Shown here: positions 33,212 to 41,544 of the stretch, one piece after another | Position numbering within the stretch: position 1 is the stretch's first letter | How the letters are laid out: every line of letters starts with the position of its first letter | Origin: Gemmatirosa kalamazoonensis | Lineage (GTDB): Bacteria; Gemmatimonadota; Gemmatimonadetes; Gemmatimonadales; Gemmatimonadaceae | Direction of reading: 5' to 3' | Assembly: GCF_000522985.1 (NCBI RefSeq) | Contig: NZ_CP007128.1 | Location: 2,340,220 to 2,404,219, forward strand | Length of the DNA stretch: 64,000 nt | Notes under the pieces: model-generated | The model's input: the letters and a program-made list of their open reading frames with translations, nothing else | What the model was told of the DNA's origin: nothing | Databases searched by the model: none | Made by a program: the position numbers and the translations under genes

Positions 33212-34123
33212 TCAGTGCAGCCGCATCTCGCCCGTGCTCACGAGCACCGACGCGCCGCCGACGCGCACGCCGGTGATCTCGCCGGCGCGCTTGTCGGCCT
33301 CCAGCTCGAGGCGACTGGGGCGACCCATCTCCACGCCCTGCTCGACGACCCAGCGCAGCGTGCCGTCGAGCCGCGGCGTGCGCTTCGCGAGGTAGCCGGC
33401 GAGCGCCGCGTTCGCCGAGCCGGTCGCGGGATCCTCCGGGACGTTCAGCATGGGGACGAACACGCGCGCGCGCGCGTCGGCGCGCTCGCCCGCCATCGCG
33501 ACGACCATGATCTCGCGCGTCCACGAGCCGGCGGGCAGCGCGCGCTCGAGCGCGTCCACGTTCACCCGCGCGCGTGAGACGGCGTCCCGCGTGCGGAGCG
33601 GCGCGATGACGAACGGGAGCCCGCAGCTCGCCGCGCGCGGCGCCCAGTCGCCGCCGACGAAGTCGGACGCGTCGAGGTTGAGCAATGCGGCGAGCGCGTC
33701 GACGTCGGGCGCGTCGCGCTCCTCGGGGAGCTGCGCGACGGAGAGCTGCGCGAACGACGGCTCCGCCGCGCCCTCGTGGCGCCGCACCCGCACCGGCACG
33801 TCGCCGACGTTCTCCTCGAGCACCACGGTCGGCTCGGCGCCTTCCGCACGCACGCGGCCGAGCGCGACGAGCACGTGCGCCGTGCCGACCGTCGGGTGGC
33901 CGGCGAACGGCACCTCGCCGCCGGGCGTGAAGATGCGCACGCGGCACGCGCCGCCGCGTTCGGCGGGGAGCACGAACGTCGTCTCCGAGTAGTTGAACTC
34001 GCGCGTGATGGCGAGCATCTCGTCGCTCGACAGGCCGCGCGCGTCGAGCACCACGGCGAGCGGGTTGCCGCCGAACTGGCGGTCGGTGAAGACGTCGGCG
34101 GTGGCGAACTGGTAGGTGCGCAT
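33212..34123 (-). CDS. PhzF-family isomerase-like protein
   Basis: A protein of 303 residues with the diaminopimelate-epimerase-like fold of PhzF: TADVFTDRQFGGNPLAVVLD, FNYSETTFVLP (catalytic Glu47), IFTPGGEVPFAGHPTVGTAH, and the second half's PEDPATGSANAALAGYL. PhzF itself isomerises dihydro-hydroxyanthranilate in phenazine synthesis. Most homologues outside phenazine clusters, such as this one (no phz genes here), have unknown substrates. Confidence 0.9.
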   Translation of the reverse strand: MRTYQFATADVFTDRQFGGNPLAVVLDARGLSSDEMLAITREFNYSETTFVLPAERGGACRVRIFTPGGEVPFAGHPTVGTAHVLVALGRVRAEGAEPTVVLEENVGDVPVRVRRHEGAAEPSFAQLSVAQLPEERDAPDVDALAALLNLDASDFVGGDWAPRAASCGLPFVIAPLRTRDAVSRARVNVDALERALPAGSWTREIMVVAMAGERADARARVFVPMLNVPEDPATGSANAALAGYLAKRTPRLDGTLRWVVEQGVEMGRPSRLELEADKRAGEITGVRVGGASVLVSTGEMRLH

Positions 34124-34172
34124 TGGGATGAACCGGGTGACGCGTTGGGCGGCTGTCGGGGTACACACGGGT

Positions 34173-34523
34173 ATGACCCGACGCTTCCTGCTCTGTGCGC
34201 TGTTGGGGCTCGCCGGCTGCCGCGCGCCCACCGGCCCCGGCTCGTTCTATGGCCGGTGGGACAAGCTCGACGACGCGCTGCCGCCCGTCTCGCTCGAGCT
34301 GCGACACGGCGCGAACGGCGACGAGGGGCAGGTGTGGCTGAGCGGTCGAACGTTCACGCTGCCGGCCACGTTCCGCGGCGACAGCGTGACGCTGAACGAC
34401 CCGCTGGCGTTCGCCACGCCGCCGCTCGTCGGCGAGCTGCAGCGCGACGGCACGATGCGCGTGCGCCTGAGCGGAAATCCGCCCCACGAGACGCGGCTCG
34501 TGAGGCGGAGCATGCGCGACTGA
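34173..34523 (+). CDS. Small lipoprotein
   Basis: A protein of 116 residues. The lipobox ALLGLAGC is followed by a small beta-rich domain (GSFYGRWDKLDD, VSLELRHGANGDEGQVWLSG, GTMRVRLSG) resembling lipocalin-like or copper-resistance-like sheets, without a recognised family. It is divergent from PhzF, whose start lies 49 nt to the left. Confidence 0.65.
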   Translation: MTRRFLLCALLGLAGCRAPTGPGSFYGRWDKLDDALPPVSLELRHGANGDEGQVWLSGRTFTLPATFRGDSVTLNDPLAFATPPLVGELQRDGTMRVRLSGNPPHETRLVRRSMRD

Positions 34524-34525
34524 GC

Positions 34526-34558
34526 GCCGCGACGCTGTCGAATTCCGGCGGCTTTTTT
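34526..34558 (+). terminator. Possible intrinsic terminator
   Basis: GCCGC and GCGGC can pair across a long loop, followed by six T at 34553-34558. It sits directly after the small lipoprotein. The stem is short, so this is tentative. Confidence 0.35.
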
Positions 34559-36274
34559 ACTTCGCGCCCATGAACGGGTACTCGTAGCTCGTCGGCGGCG
34601 CGAACGTCTCCTTGATCGCGCGCGGGCTCACCCATCGCACGAGATTGAGCTTCGAGCCCGCCTTGTCGTTCGTCCCCGACGCGCGCGCGCGCCGCCGAAC
34701 GGCTGCTGCCCAACGACCGCGCCCGTCGGCTTGTCGTTCACGTAGAAGTTCCCCGCCGCGTTGCGCAGCACGAACATCGCCTGCGTGACGACCGCACGGT
34801 CGCGCGCGAATACCGCCCCGGTGAGCGCGTACGGCGACGTGCGGTCGACGAGCGAGAGCGTCTGCTCCCACTTCGCGTCGTCGTACACGCTCACCGTGAC
34901 GACGGGACCGAAGATCTCCTCGCACAGCAGCCGGTACTCCGGATGCCGACTCTCGACGAGCGTCGGGTGCACGAAGTAGCCGGTCTTGTCGTCCGCCGTG
35001 CCGCCGTGGACGATCGTCGCGTTGTCGCGCGCGTCGGCGAGGTAGCCGCTGATCTTGTCGAACGCCTTCCGGTCGATCACCGCGCCCATGAAGTTCCGGA
35101 AGTCGCGCACGTCGCCGACCTTGATCGCCTTCATCATCTCGACGCACCGCTCCTTCACCTCGGGCCACAGCGACTTCGGCACGTACACGCGGCTCGCTGC
35201 CGAGCACTTCTGCCCCTGGTACTCGAAGCCGCCGCGCACGATGCCGACCGACAGCGCCGCAGGATCCGCCGACGGATGCGCGAGGATGAAGTCCTTGCCG
35301 CCCGTCTCGCCGACGATGCGCGGATAGCCGCGGTAGCGCCCCATGTTGCGCCCGATCGTCTCCCACATGCTGTTGAACACCGCCGTGCTGCCCGTGAAGT
35401 GCACGCCCGCGAGATCCTCGTGCGACAGCAGCGCGTTGGAGATCGTGACCGGGTCGCCGGGGAGGAAGTTGATGACGCCCGGCGGCAGGCCGGCCTCGGT
35501 GAGGAGCTTCATGACATAATGCGCCGAAAGCATCGCCGTCGCGGCGGGCTTCCAGATCACCGTGTTGCCCATGAGCGCCGGCGACGTCGGCAGGTTCCCC
35601 GCGATGGCCGTGAAGTTGAACGGCGTGATCGCGTAGACGAACCCTTCGAGCGGCCGGTAGTCGAGCTGGTTCCACATCGTGTGATCGCTCTTCGGCTGCT
35701 CGGCCAGCAGCTCCTGGGCGAAGTGCACGTTGAAGCGCAGGAAGTCGATCAGCTCGCACGCGGCGTCGATCTCCGCCTGGTGCGCGGTCTTCGACTGGCC
35801 TAACATCGTCGCCGCGTTCAGCGTCTGCCGCCACGTCGTCGACAGCAGCTCGGCGGCGCGCAGGAACACCGCGGCGCGGTCCTCGAAGCTCCAGTTCCCC
35901 CACTCGCGGCGGGCGTCGCGCGCGGCGCGGATCGCGCGCTCCACGTCCTCGGCGCGCGCGCGGTGGTAGTCGGCGAGCACGTGACGGTGGTCGTGCGGCA
36001 TCACGGCCTGCGCGAGGTCGCCGGTGCGGATCTCCTCGCCGCCGACGACGAGCGGGATGTCGGCGCGCTCGTCGGCCATCTCGTCCAGACGCTTCTTCAG
36101 CGCCGCACGCTCCGGCGAGTCGGGGGCATACGTGCGCACCGGCTCGTTCACCGGCGGCGGCACCTGGCGCGTGCCCGCGAAGCCCGGCATCCCTCCGTGG
36201 TGATGGAGGACGGGCTGCGGCTGGCTGGTCGCCGTGGCCTGAGCGGCGTGCTGCGGAGCGAGAGTCGCGGACAT
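34557..36274 (-). CDS. 1-pyrroline-5-carboxylate dehydrogenase, frameshifted near the 3' end
   Basis: An aldehyde dehydrogenase of about 570 residues that oxidises glutamate semialdehyde to glutamate in proline catabolism. Visible: the NAD-binding ITPFNFTAIAGNLPTSPAL, VHFTGSTAVFNSMWE, the catalytic Glu in VGETGGKDFI, the nucleophile Cys in FEYQGQKCSAASRVYVP and CEEIFGPVVTV. The frame is open to QQPFGGARA, then breaks. The true C-terminus (SGTNDKAGSKLNLVRWV to YPFMGAK) is in another frame, after a CG run at 34680-34692 that looks one CG unit too long. This may be a real slippage mutation or a sequencing error. No proline dehydrogenase is next to it. Confidence 0.85.
34680..34692. repeat. CG dinucleotide run at the frameshift
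   Basis: Six consecutive CG units plus one C lie exactly where the P5C dehydrogenase frame shifts. Removing one CG unit restores the family's normal C-terminal reading (GGARASGTNDKAG). Confidence 0.8.
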
Positions 36275-36341
36275 GGTCTCGGGTGATGGCGGGTGGAGGC
36301 TGACCCTCGGAATCTAGCGTCCGGCGACCGGCGCCGGCCGG

Positions 36342-36371
36342 TTCACGCCGAGCCCCGGCCCCGGCTATTCT
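36342..36371 (+). promoter_or_regulatory. Promoter with -10 next to the start codon
   Basis: TTCACG at 36342-36347 and TATTCT at 36366-36371 are 18 nt apart. The ATG follows only 5 nt after the -10, so the transcript would be leaderless or nearly so. Confidence 0.55.
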
Positions 36372-36376
36372 CCGGC

Positions 36377-37276
36377 ATGTCGAAGCTGGTCGTCCGCTCG
36401 GTCCCACTCGTCCTCGCGCTGGTCGCCTGCGACCGCGAGCCCGTCATCTGGAACGACGCCGCGGAGCAGCACGCGCTCGTCCCCGCCGACTCCACGGCAG
36501 CCGTCACGCCCGACGTTCGCGCCGACTCCGTGCTGCGCGCGATGCTGCGTCGCACCGCGCGCGGCGTCGCCGACACCGCGCCGCCCGCACCCCCGCCGTC
36601 GATTCCCGGCGCGGTGCTGAACGGCGGCGGCACCGGATGCGTCACGACCGTGCGCGTGGCCGCGGGTCGCGGCGGCGAGCGCGCGGCGGCATGGTGGGCG
36701 GCGCGGCCCAACGGCTCCGCGGTGCTGCTCGCGAGCCGCTCCGGCGATGGCGGCGCGACGTGGGACGCACCGGCGCGCGTCGACACGTTGGACGTCGGCG
36801 CGGCGGGGTGCGAGCGCCCCGCGCCGTCGGTCGCGGTGGACTCGGCGAACGGCTACGTCCACGTCGCGTACGCGATCGAGGCGCCGGAGGGGACGGGGGT
36901 GTTCTACGCGCACCGCATGGGTCCCACGCTGCCGTTCGAGCGGCCGCAGGTCATCGTGTACGGCGATCACGTCACGCGCGCGAGCGTGGCGTCGGCGGGC
37001 GATCTCGTCGCCGTCGCGTACGAGGACCCGAACACCGGCGGGCGCCCGTGCGTGTCGCTCGCGCTGTCGCGCACCGCCGGGCACTCGTGGGCCGAACGCT
37101 TCGTCGTGTCGAGCGACGCGGAGACGGCGGAGCGCCCCGCCGTGGCGCTGCGCGGCCGCGAGGTCGCCGTGGGGTGGATGGTGCCCAACGCGCCGGTCGC
37201 ACGGGCCGAGGAGCCCGGGCCGCCGACCGCGGCGCGCGGCGGCATGGTGGTGGTGCGCGTTGGCCGGGTGCGATAG
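36377..37276 (+). CDS. BNR/sialidase-like repeat lipoprotein
   Basis: A protein of 299 residues. The signal peptide has lipobox LALVACD, followed by an Ala/Pro linker to about residue 80. The remaining beta-propeller-like domain has Asp-box-type repeats (SRSGDGGATWDAP, LSRTAGHSWAERFVV) and PSVAVDSANGYVHVAYA. Asp-box propellers occur in sialidases and in non-enzymatic exo-alpha-sialidase-like surface proteins. With only about two clear repeats here, catalytic activity is unlikely. No ribosome-binding site is seen, consistent with the close -10 element. Confidence 0.7.
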   Translation: MSKLVVRSVPLVLALVACDREPVIWNDAAEQHALVPADSTAAVTPDVRADSVLRAMLRRTARGVADTAPPAPPPSIPGAVLNGGGTGCVTTVRVAAGRGGERAAAWWAARPNGSAVLLASRSGDGGATWDAPARVDTLDVGAAGCERPAPSVAVDSANGYVHVAYAIEAPEGTGVFYAHRMGPTLPFERPQVIVYGDHVTRASVASAGDLVAVAYEDPNTGGRPCVSLALSRTAGHSWAERFVVSSDAETAERPAVALRGREVAVGWMVPNAPVARAEEPGPPTAARGGMVVVRVGRVR

Positions 37277-37287
37277 CGTTGCGCCAC

Positions 37288-37953
37288 ATGCGCGCCCTCC
37301 TCGCCGCCGCCGACGCCCTGAAGCGCGACACGATGCGCGACGCGTTCGCCTCGGTCGGCTGCGAGGTGCGCATCGTCGACGGGGTCGACGCGGTGCTCGA
37401 CGCGATCGCGCGCGAGTCGCCGGACCTCGTCGTGTTCGACGAGCACCCCGACGTGTCGATGGTGGATCTCTGTCGACGCGTCCGCGCGCTCCCCGACGGT
37501 GGGCCGTTCGTGCTCGCGCTCACGCGCGACGTGGACGACGAGCGGCTCGCCCTCCTGCTCGATGCGGGCGCGGACGACTACCTGCTCGTCGCGCCCGGCG
37601 ATCCGGTGCTCGAGGGGCGGGCGCGGGCGCGCGCGCGCGTCGTCACGCGGCGCGTCGACGAGCGGCTCGCGCGCCGCCGCGCCGAGGGGACGCTGGAGCG
37701 CACGGAGCGGCTGCTCGGCGTCGGCGACGCCGTGTCGGCGGGGCTGCAGCACGAGATCAACAACCCGCTCGCCGCGCTGCTCGCCCATGCCTCGCTGCTC
37801 GAGCAGGGGCTGCACGAGCCCGGGGAGGAGCGCGAGCTGCTCGGCGTGATCGTCGAGCAGGCGCACCGCATCGCCGACGTCGTGCGCCGCATCGCCGCGC
37901 TCCGCTACCCCGAGGACTCCGAGTTCGTCCCCGACGACTTCGCGGACCGCTGA
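37288..37953 (+). CDS. Receiver plus HisKA protein without an ATPase domain
   Basis: A cytoplasmic protein of 221 residues. An N-terminal receiver-like domain (residues 1-115) has Asp51 in LVVFDEHPDVSM as the possible phosphoacceptor and LLDAGADDYLL later on. A helical linker leads to a HisKA dimerisation domain with the phosphorylatable His155 in LQHEINNPLAALLAHASLL and a second helix VEQAHRIADVVRRIAALR. It ends there: the HATPase_c domain that should follow is absent, and the downstream gene is nfo. It may be a phosphotransfer (Hpt-like) protein or need a partner kinase. Confidence 0.8.
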   Translation: MRALLAAADALKRDTMRDAFASVGCEVRIVDGVDAVLDAIARESPDLVVFDEHPDVSMVDLCRRVRALPDGGPFVLALTRDVDDERLALLLDAGADDYLLVAPGDPVLEGRARARARVVTRRVDERLARRRAEGTLERTERLLGVGDAVSAGLQHEINNPLAALLAHASLLEQGLHEPGEERELLGVIVEQAHRIADVVRRIAALRYPEDSEFVPDDFADR

Positions 37954-37969
37954 CCCGCACCCCACCCGA

Positions 37970-38869
37970 ATGCCGACCCCAAAGCACCTCTTCGGCGCGC
38001 ACACTCCCGACAGCGGCGGCATCGCGATGGCCGCGCGCCGCGCCGGCAACGCGGGCATGCGCGCGCTGCAGCTCTTCACCGCGATCCCGAAGTACTACAA
38101 CGAGAAGGTCGGCGTGCGCCCCGAGCGCGTGGAGCGGTTCCGCGACGCGCTCGCGGAGACGTCCATCGCGCCGGAGCACGTCATGGCGCACGCCGCGTAC
38201 GTGCTGAACGTCGCGACGCCGGACACCGAGAAGTGGGAGCGCGCGAGCGCGGGGCTCACGAAGGAGCTGGAACGGTCGGCGGCGCTCGGGCTGGGGATGG
38301 TGTGCTTCCATCCCGGCGCGGCGACCGACGGCGACCGCGACGCGGCGGTGAAGCGCGTGGCGACGGCGATGGCGCGCGCGATCGAGACGGTCGATGGCGA
38401 CACGCGGCTGCTCGTCGAGAACACCGCGGGGGCGGGCACGACGATCGCGCGCACGGCGGAGGAGATCGCGGGGATCCTCGGTGAGCTGCCGCGGGCGGCG
38501 CGCGCACGCGCGGGCTACGGGTTGGACACGTGCCACCTGTTCGCGTCGGGCTACGACATCGCCGCCGACCCGATGGCGTTCACCACGGTGCTCGACACGT
38601 TCGAGCGTGCGATCGGCGAGCCGCCGCGCTTCTTCCACCTCAATGACAGCGAGGGCGCGCTCGGCTCGAACAAGGATCGCCACACGCTGCTCGGCGACGG
38701 TGCGATCGGACAGGAGCCGTTCGGGTGGCTGCTCGGCGACCCACGCAGCCGCGGCGTGCCGCTGATCCTCGAGACGCCGCAGGACGCGGCGCCGGCCGAC
38801 GACGATGCGACGCCGGATCCTAACGACGTGCGCATGATCCGCCTGCTCGAGCGCCTCGCCGGTGCCTGA
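37970..38869 (+). CDS. nfo: Endonuclease IV (AP endonuclease)
   Basis: A TIM-barrel enzyme of 299 residues that cuts 5' of abasic sites using three zinc ions. Family blocks in order: HLFGAHTPDSGGIAMAARR, MRALQLFTAIPKYY, VMAHAAYVLNVATPD, LGMVCFHPGAA, RLLVENTAGAGTTI, GYGLDTCHLFASGYD, RFFHLNDSEGALGSNKDRH and PLILETPQ. Zinc ligands (His, Glu, Asp, His) are all present. It follows the HisKA protein by 16 nt. Confidence 0.92.
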   Translation: MPTPKHLFGAHTPDSGGIAMAARRAGNAGMRALQLFTAIPKYYNEKVGVRPERVERFRDALAETSIAPEHVMAHAAYVLNVATPDTEKWERASAGLTKELERSAALGLGMVCFHPGAATDGDRDAAVKRVATAMARAIETVDGDTRLLVENTAGAGTTIARTAEEIAGILGELPRAARARAGYGLDTCHLFASGYDIAADPMAFTTVLDTFERAIGEPPRFFHLNDSEGALGSNKDRHTLLGDGAIGQEPFGWLLGDPRSRGVPLILETPQDAAPADDDATPDPNDVRMIRLLERLAGA

Positions 38870-38932
38870 GAGGCGCATTCCTCTGGCGCGCCCCTCTACG
38901 CTCGAGAGAAAACGTTACCGAGTGCATAGCTA

Positions 38933-38960
38933 TTGCGTCTGCGCAGTGCCTACTTAGGTT
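38933..38960 (+). promoter_or_regulatory. Candidate promoter of the SWIB gene
   Basis: TTGCGT at 38933-38938 and TAGGTT at 38955-38960 are 16 nt apart. They lie in the only AT-rich stretch of the 148-nt gap between nfo and the SWIB gene. Confidence 0.45.
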
Positions 38961-39017
38961 TGGGCGCGAAAGCCCCCTAATTCATTCACCGCGCTCGATC
39001 CCTCACCAGGAGACGCG

Positions 39018-39530
39018 ATGCCCACTGCGAAGAAGTCGTCTGGCGCCAAGAAGGGAGCTGCGAAGAAGTCCTCGGCGAAGTCCGCGTCGAAGTCCACCGC
39101 CAAGAAGGGTGGCGCCGCGAAGAAGGGCGGCGCGTCGAAGGGTGGTGCGGCGAAGAAGGCGGGCGCCGCCAAGAAGGGCGGTGCTTCCAAGAGTGGCGCG
39201 GCGAAGAAGTCCGCCTCGAAGGGCGGCGCGAAGAAGGCCACCGGCGCCGCGAAGAAGGGCGGCGGCACGAAGCGCGCGCTCAACCCGGCACTCTCCGCTC
39301 CGATGACCTCCAGCGCGCAGCTCCAGGCCATCGTCGGCGATCAGCCGATCCCGCGCAGCGAGATCACGAAGCGCATCTGGGATTACATCAAGCGCAACGG
39401 GCTGCAGGACCAGCAGAACCGCCGCGCGATCAACGCCGACGACAAGCTCCGCCCCATCTTCGGTGGCAAGAACCAGGTCTCGATGTTCGAGATGACGGCG
39501 CTCGTGAACAAGCACATGAAGCCCGCCTGA
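39018..39530 (+). CDS. Histone H1-like Lys/Ala tail plus SWIB/MDM2 domain protein
   Basis: A protein of 170 residues. Residues 1-85 are almost only Lys, Ala, Gly and Ser in KK-type repeats (AAKKGGASKGGAAKKAG), resembling the histone H1 C-terminal tail and bacterial Hc1/AlgP-like DNA-binding tails. Residues 90-170 form a SWIB domain: MTSSAQLQAIVGDQPIPRSE, ITKRIWDYIKRNGLQD, NADDKLRPIFGGKNQVSMFE. SWIB domains are typical of eukaryotic chromatin remodellers and also occur in chlamydiae and some other bacteria. Probably a nucleoid-associated protein. An AGGAG site precedes the ATG. Confidence 0.88.
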   Translation: MPTAKKSSGAKKGAAKKSSAKSASKSTAKKGGAAKKGGASKGGAAKKAGAAKKGGASKSGAAKKSASKGGAKKATGAAKKGGGTKRALNPALSAPMTSSAQLQAIVGDQPIPRSEITKRIWDYIKRNGLQDQQNRRAINADDKLRPIFGGKNQVSMFEMTALVNKHMKPA

Positions 39531-39621
39531 TCGACCCGATCGACCCTGCTCGACCGCTCGTCTCGCACGACGACTGGGGGTGCGCCGGAAACGGTGCACC
39601 CCCTCGGCGCGTACATGGGGT

Positions 39622-40527
39622 ATGACCGCGGCGCCCTTGGCGAAGCCCCCGCGTCGCGCCAGCTTTCGACGGACCCCCTCCTCATCGCTCGTCCCCACCC
39701 ACGCCGTGGCCGCTCCTCGCACCCGCTCCGAAGCCAACCTCCTCGCCGCCGCCCGCAGCGGGAAGTCGTCGTCCCGCCCCGCGAAGCGATCGTCGCGGTC
39801 GAACCAGGGGGGAAGCTGGTGGGAGAGCCTGCGCGCCTTCCTCGGCACGGTGCTCGTGTTCCTCGTGATCCGCGCCTTCCTCGTCGAGGCGTTCCGGATC
39901 CCCTCGGGGAGCATGATCCCCACGCTGCTGGTGGGCGACTGGCTGTTCGTGAACAAGCTGGTGTACGGGCCGCACGTGCCGTTCACGAGCGTGAACCTCC
40001 CCGGCTATGCGGACCCGCGGCGCGGCGACGTCGTGGTGTTCGTCTCGCCGTACCAGGCCGACGAGGCCGCGCGCGGCAACGACGCGACGCCGACGCTCGT
40101 GAAGCGGCTGTGGGGCACGCCCGGCGACACGCTCTACATGCGTGAGGGGCTGCTCTACATCAACGGCATCCCGCAGCCGCAGGGCTACCTCGCGGCGCAG
40201 AACCCGAAAGGGGATCCCAACGAGGTGAGCGAGCTCTTCGCGTGGCAGCGGCAGTACGCGCTCACCGGCTCACGCTTCGGTGCCGCGCCGCTGCAGCCGA
40301 CCCACGACAGCTGGGGCCCGCTCGTCGTGCCGCCGAAGCACTACTTCATGCTCGGCGACAACCGCTACAACTCGAAGGACTCGCGCTACTGGGGCGTCGT
40401 GCCGCGCGAGAACCTCCGCGGTCGGCCACTGTTCGTGTACTACTCGTACAACGCCGACGACAGCGACCGCGCGCTGCCGTTCCTCACCGACATCCGCTGG
40501 GGACGGATCGGGCACACCATCAAGTGA
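39622..40527 (+). CDS. lepB: Signal peptidase I
   Basis: A membrane serine peptidase of 301 residues that removes signal peptides from the many exported proteins. A long basic cytoplasmic N-terminus (to about 66) precedes one transmembrane helix (LRAFLGTVLVFLVIRAFLV). The catalytic Ser97 is in IPSGSMIPTLLVGDWLFVN and the Lys base in TLVKRLWGTPGD (Lys161). Box E follows as GDNRYNSKDSRYWGVVP. ATG 39622 was chosen; an in-frame GTG further down (about 30 codons) could also serve. Confidence 0.92.
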   Translation: MTAAPLAKPPRRASFRRTPSSSLVPTHAVAAPRTRSEANLLAAARSGKSSSRPAKRSSRSNQGGSWWESLRAFLGTVLVFLVIRAFLVEAFRIPSGSMIPTLLVGDWLFVNKLVYGPHVPFTSVNLPGYADPRRGDVVVFVSPYQADEAARGNDATPTLVKRLWGTPGDTLYMREGLLYINGIPQPQGYLAAQNPKGDPNEVSELFAWQRQYALTGSRFGAAPLQPTHDSWGPLVVPPKHYFMLGDNRYNSKDSRYWGVVPRENLRGRPLFVYYSYNADDSDRALPFLTDIRWGRIGHTIK

Positions 40528-40530
40528 GCG

Positions 40531-40590
40531 ACGCGTGACGCGTGACGCGCATCACCAACGGGGCGCGCGTCACGTGTCACGCGTCACGCG
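40531..40590. repeat. Palindrome of GACGCGT words between convergent genes
   Basis: ACGCGTGACGCGTGACGCGC (40531-40550) pairs with GCGCGTCACGTGTCACGCG onward (40564-40590) around a 13-nt loop. The interval runs from the signal peptidase stop to the stop codon of the convergent gene and has no other content. Confidence 0.9.
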
Positions 40591-40857
40591 TTAGTCGAGA
40601 TCGTCCTCCGGCGTCATGCCGCCGAGTGGGTCGCCGTTGCCGTCGCGCTCCAGATTCCGCGTGTCGACGTCCCCATCGTCGCTCCGGTTCGCGGAGCTCC
40701 CGGCGCCCAGTCCCGCGCCGCGCTCGCGCGCCTGACGGCGCTGGTCGGCGGCGAAGTTCTCACCGGCGAAGCTCCGGCGGCCGAGGTCCTCCTCGCGGGG
40801 CTCGTCCTGCCCGGGAGGTGTGCCGGCCCCGCGGCCGCGTTGCGTGTCGTCTGCCAT
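40591..40857 (-). CDS. Small disordered acidic protein
   Basis: A hydrophilic protein of 88 residues, rich in Arg, Asp, Gly and Glu (QDEPREEDLGRRSFAGENFA, tail PLGGMTPEDDLD). No signal peptide or fold is apparent. CAGGAG 5 nt upstream of the ATG favours this start over an ATG 20 codons earlier. Similar in style to the proteins at 26497 and 52364; the family is not recognised. Confidence 0.6.
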   Translation of the reverse strand: MADDTQRGRGAGTPPGQDEPREEDLGRRSFAGENFAADQRRQARERGAGLGAGSSANRSDDGDVDTRNLERDGNGDPLGGMTPEDDLD

Positions 40858-41031
40858 GTCGTCGCTCCTGTAGAGGCCCGAGTGAGGCGGTCGCCGGCAC
40901 GATCGGGCAACATGCACGCCGCGGTCGGGCCGCGCGGCGAGGCGCCCGCCCGGTGACCCGGGCCAACGCTCTCGTGGTCCGCCGTGTCACACCCCATAGG
41001 TGAGGCCGCATCCCCCCGCATGGAGGCAGGT

Positions 41032-41544
41032 GTGAGTCCGTCGTTCTTCCCGCGCGAGACCCACGTCTTCCACTCGTTCGAGCTGTCCGGGTGGCGGACG
41101 ATGTCGCTCCGCGTCGTCGAGATGGCGGCGCTCACGGGGGTGCTGCTGCGCGCGCTCCGCGCGCTCACGCTCGCGCGTTCGCCGAGCACCGCGGCCACGG
41201 CGATCGCGTTCGTGCTCGGCGCGAGCGTGCTGCTCGGGATGCTCACGCTGCATCTCGCGAACTTTCCCGTGCGCCGGTGGCCGTGGCGCGTGCTCGCGTT
41301 CGCGATGGTGGAGACGACGGCGGAGATGATCGTGAGCGCGGTGCTCGTGGCGCTGCACCGCGAGCCGTTGGGCACCACGGGGCGCGCCGCGTGGAGCGAC
41401 CTGCCGTCGATGGCGCTCACGACGCTCGAGTGGCGCGTGGTGTCGCTCGCCTTGTTCGCGCTCGTGCTCGCGGTCATCGTGCAGCTCGTGCGGCGGCTGC
41501 TGCCGCGCCACGTTCCACACCACTCCCCGCCCACCATCCCGTGA
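41032..41544 (+). CDS. Four-helix membrane protein
   Basis: A protein of 170 residues with hydrophobic segments near MAALTGVLLRALRAL, AIAFVLGASVLLGMLTLHL, VLAFAMVETTAEMIVSAVLV and LALFALVLAVIVQLVRRLL. GTG 41032 is preferred because GGAGG lies 5 nt before it; that GGAGG is itself part of an in-frame ATG at 41020. Family not recognised. Its stop overlaps the next gene's start (GTGA), so the two are coupled. Confidence 0.6.
   Translation: MSPSFFPRETHVFHSFELSGWRTMSLRVVEMAALTGVLLRALRALTLARSPSTAATAIAFVLGASVLLGMLTLHLANFPVRRWPWRVLAFAMVETTAEMIVSAVLVALHREPLGTTGRAAWSDLPSMALTTLEWRVVSLALFALVLAVIVQLVRRLLPRHVPHHSPPTIP

Noticed and set aside
33212-34123. Phenazine biosynthesis locus
   Set aside because: Only a PhzF-family protein is present. 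There are no phzA-E or phzG genes, and most PhzF-like proteins act elsewhere.
36747-38207. Arg/Ala-rich open frames overlapping the BNR, HisKA and nfo genes
   Set aside because: Composition is that of off-frame GC-rich DNA and there is no family similarity. The genes in the other frame are well supported.
40858-41031. Divergent promoter or small RNA in the gap
   Set aside because: Only GC-rich sequence with a lone TAGGT was seen, with no -35 partner.
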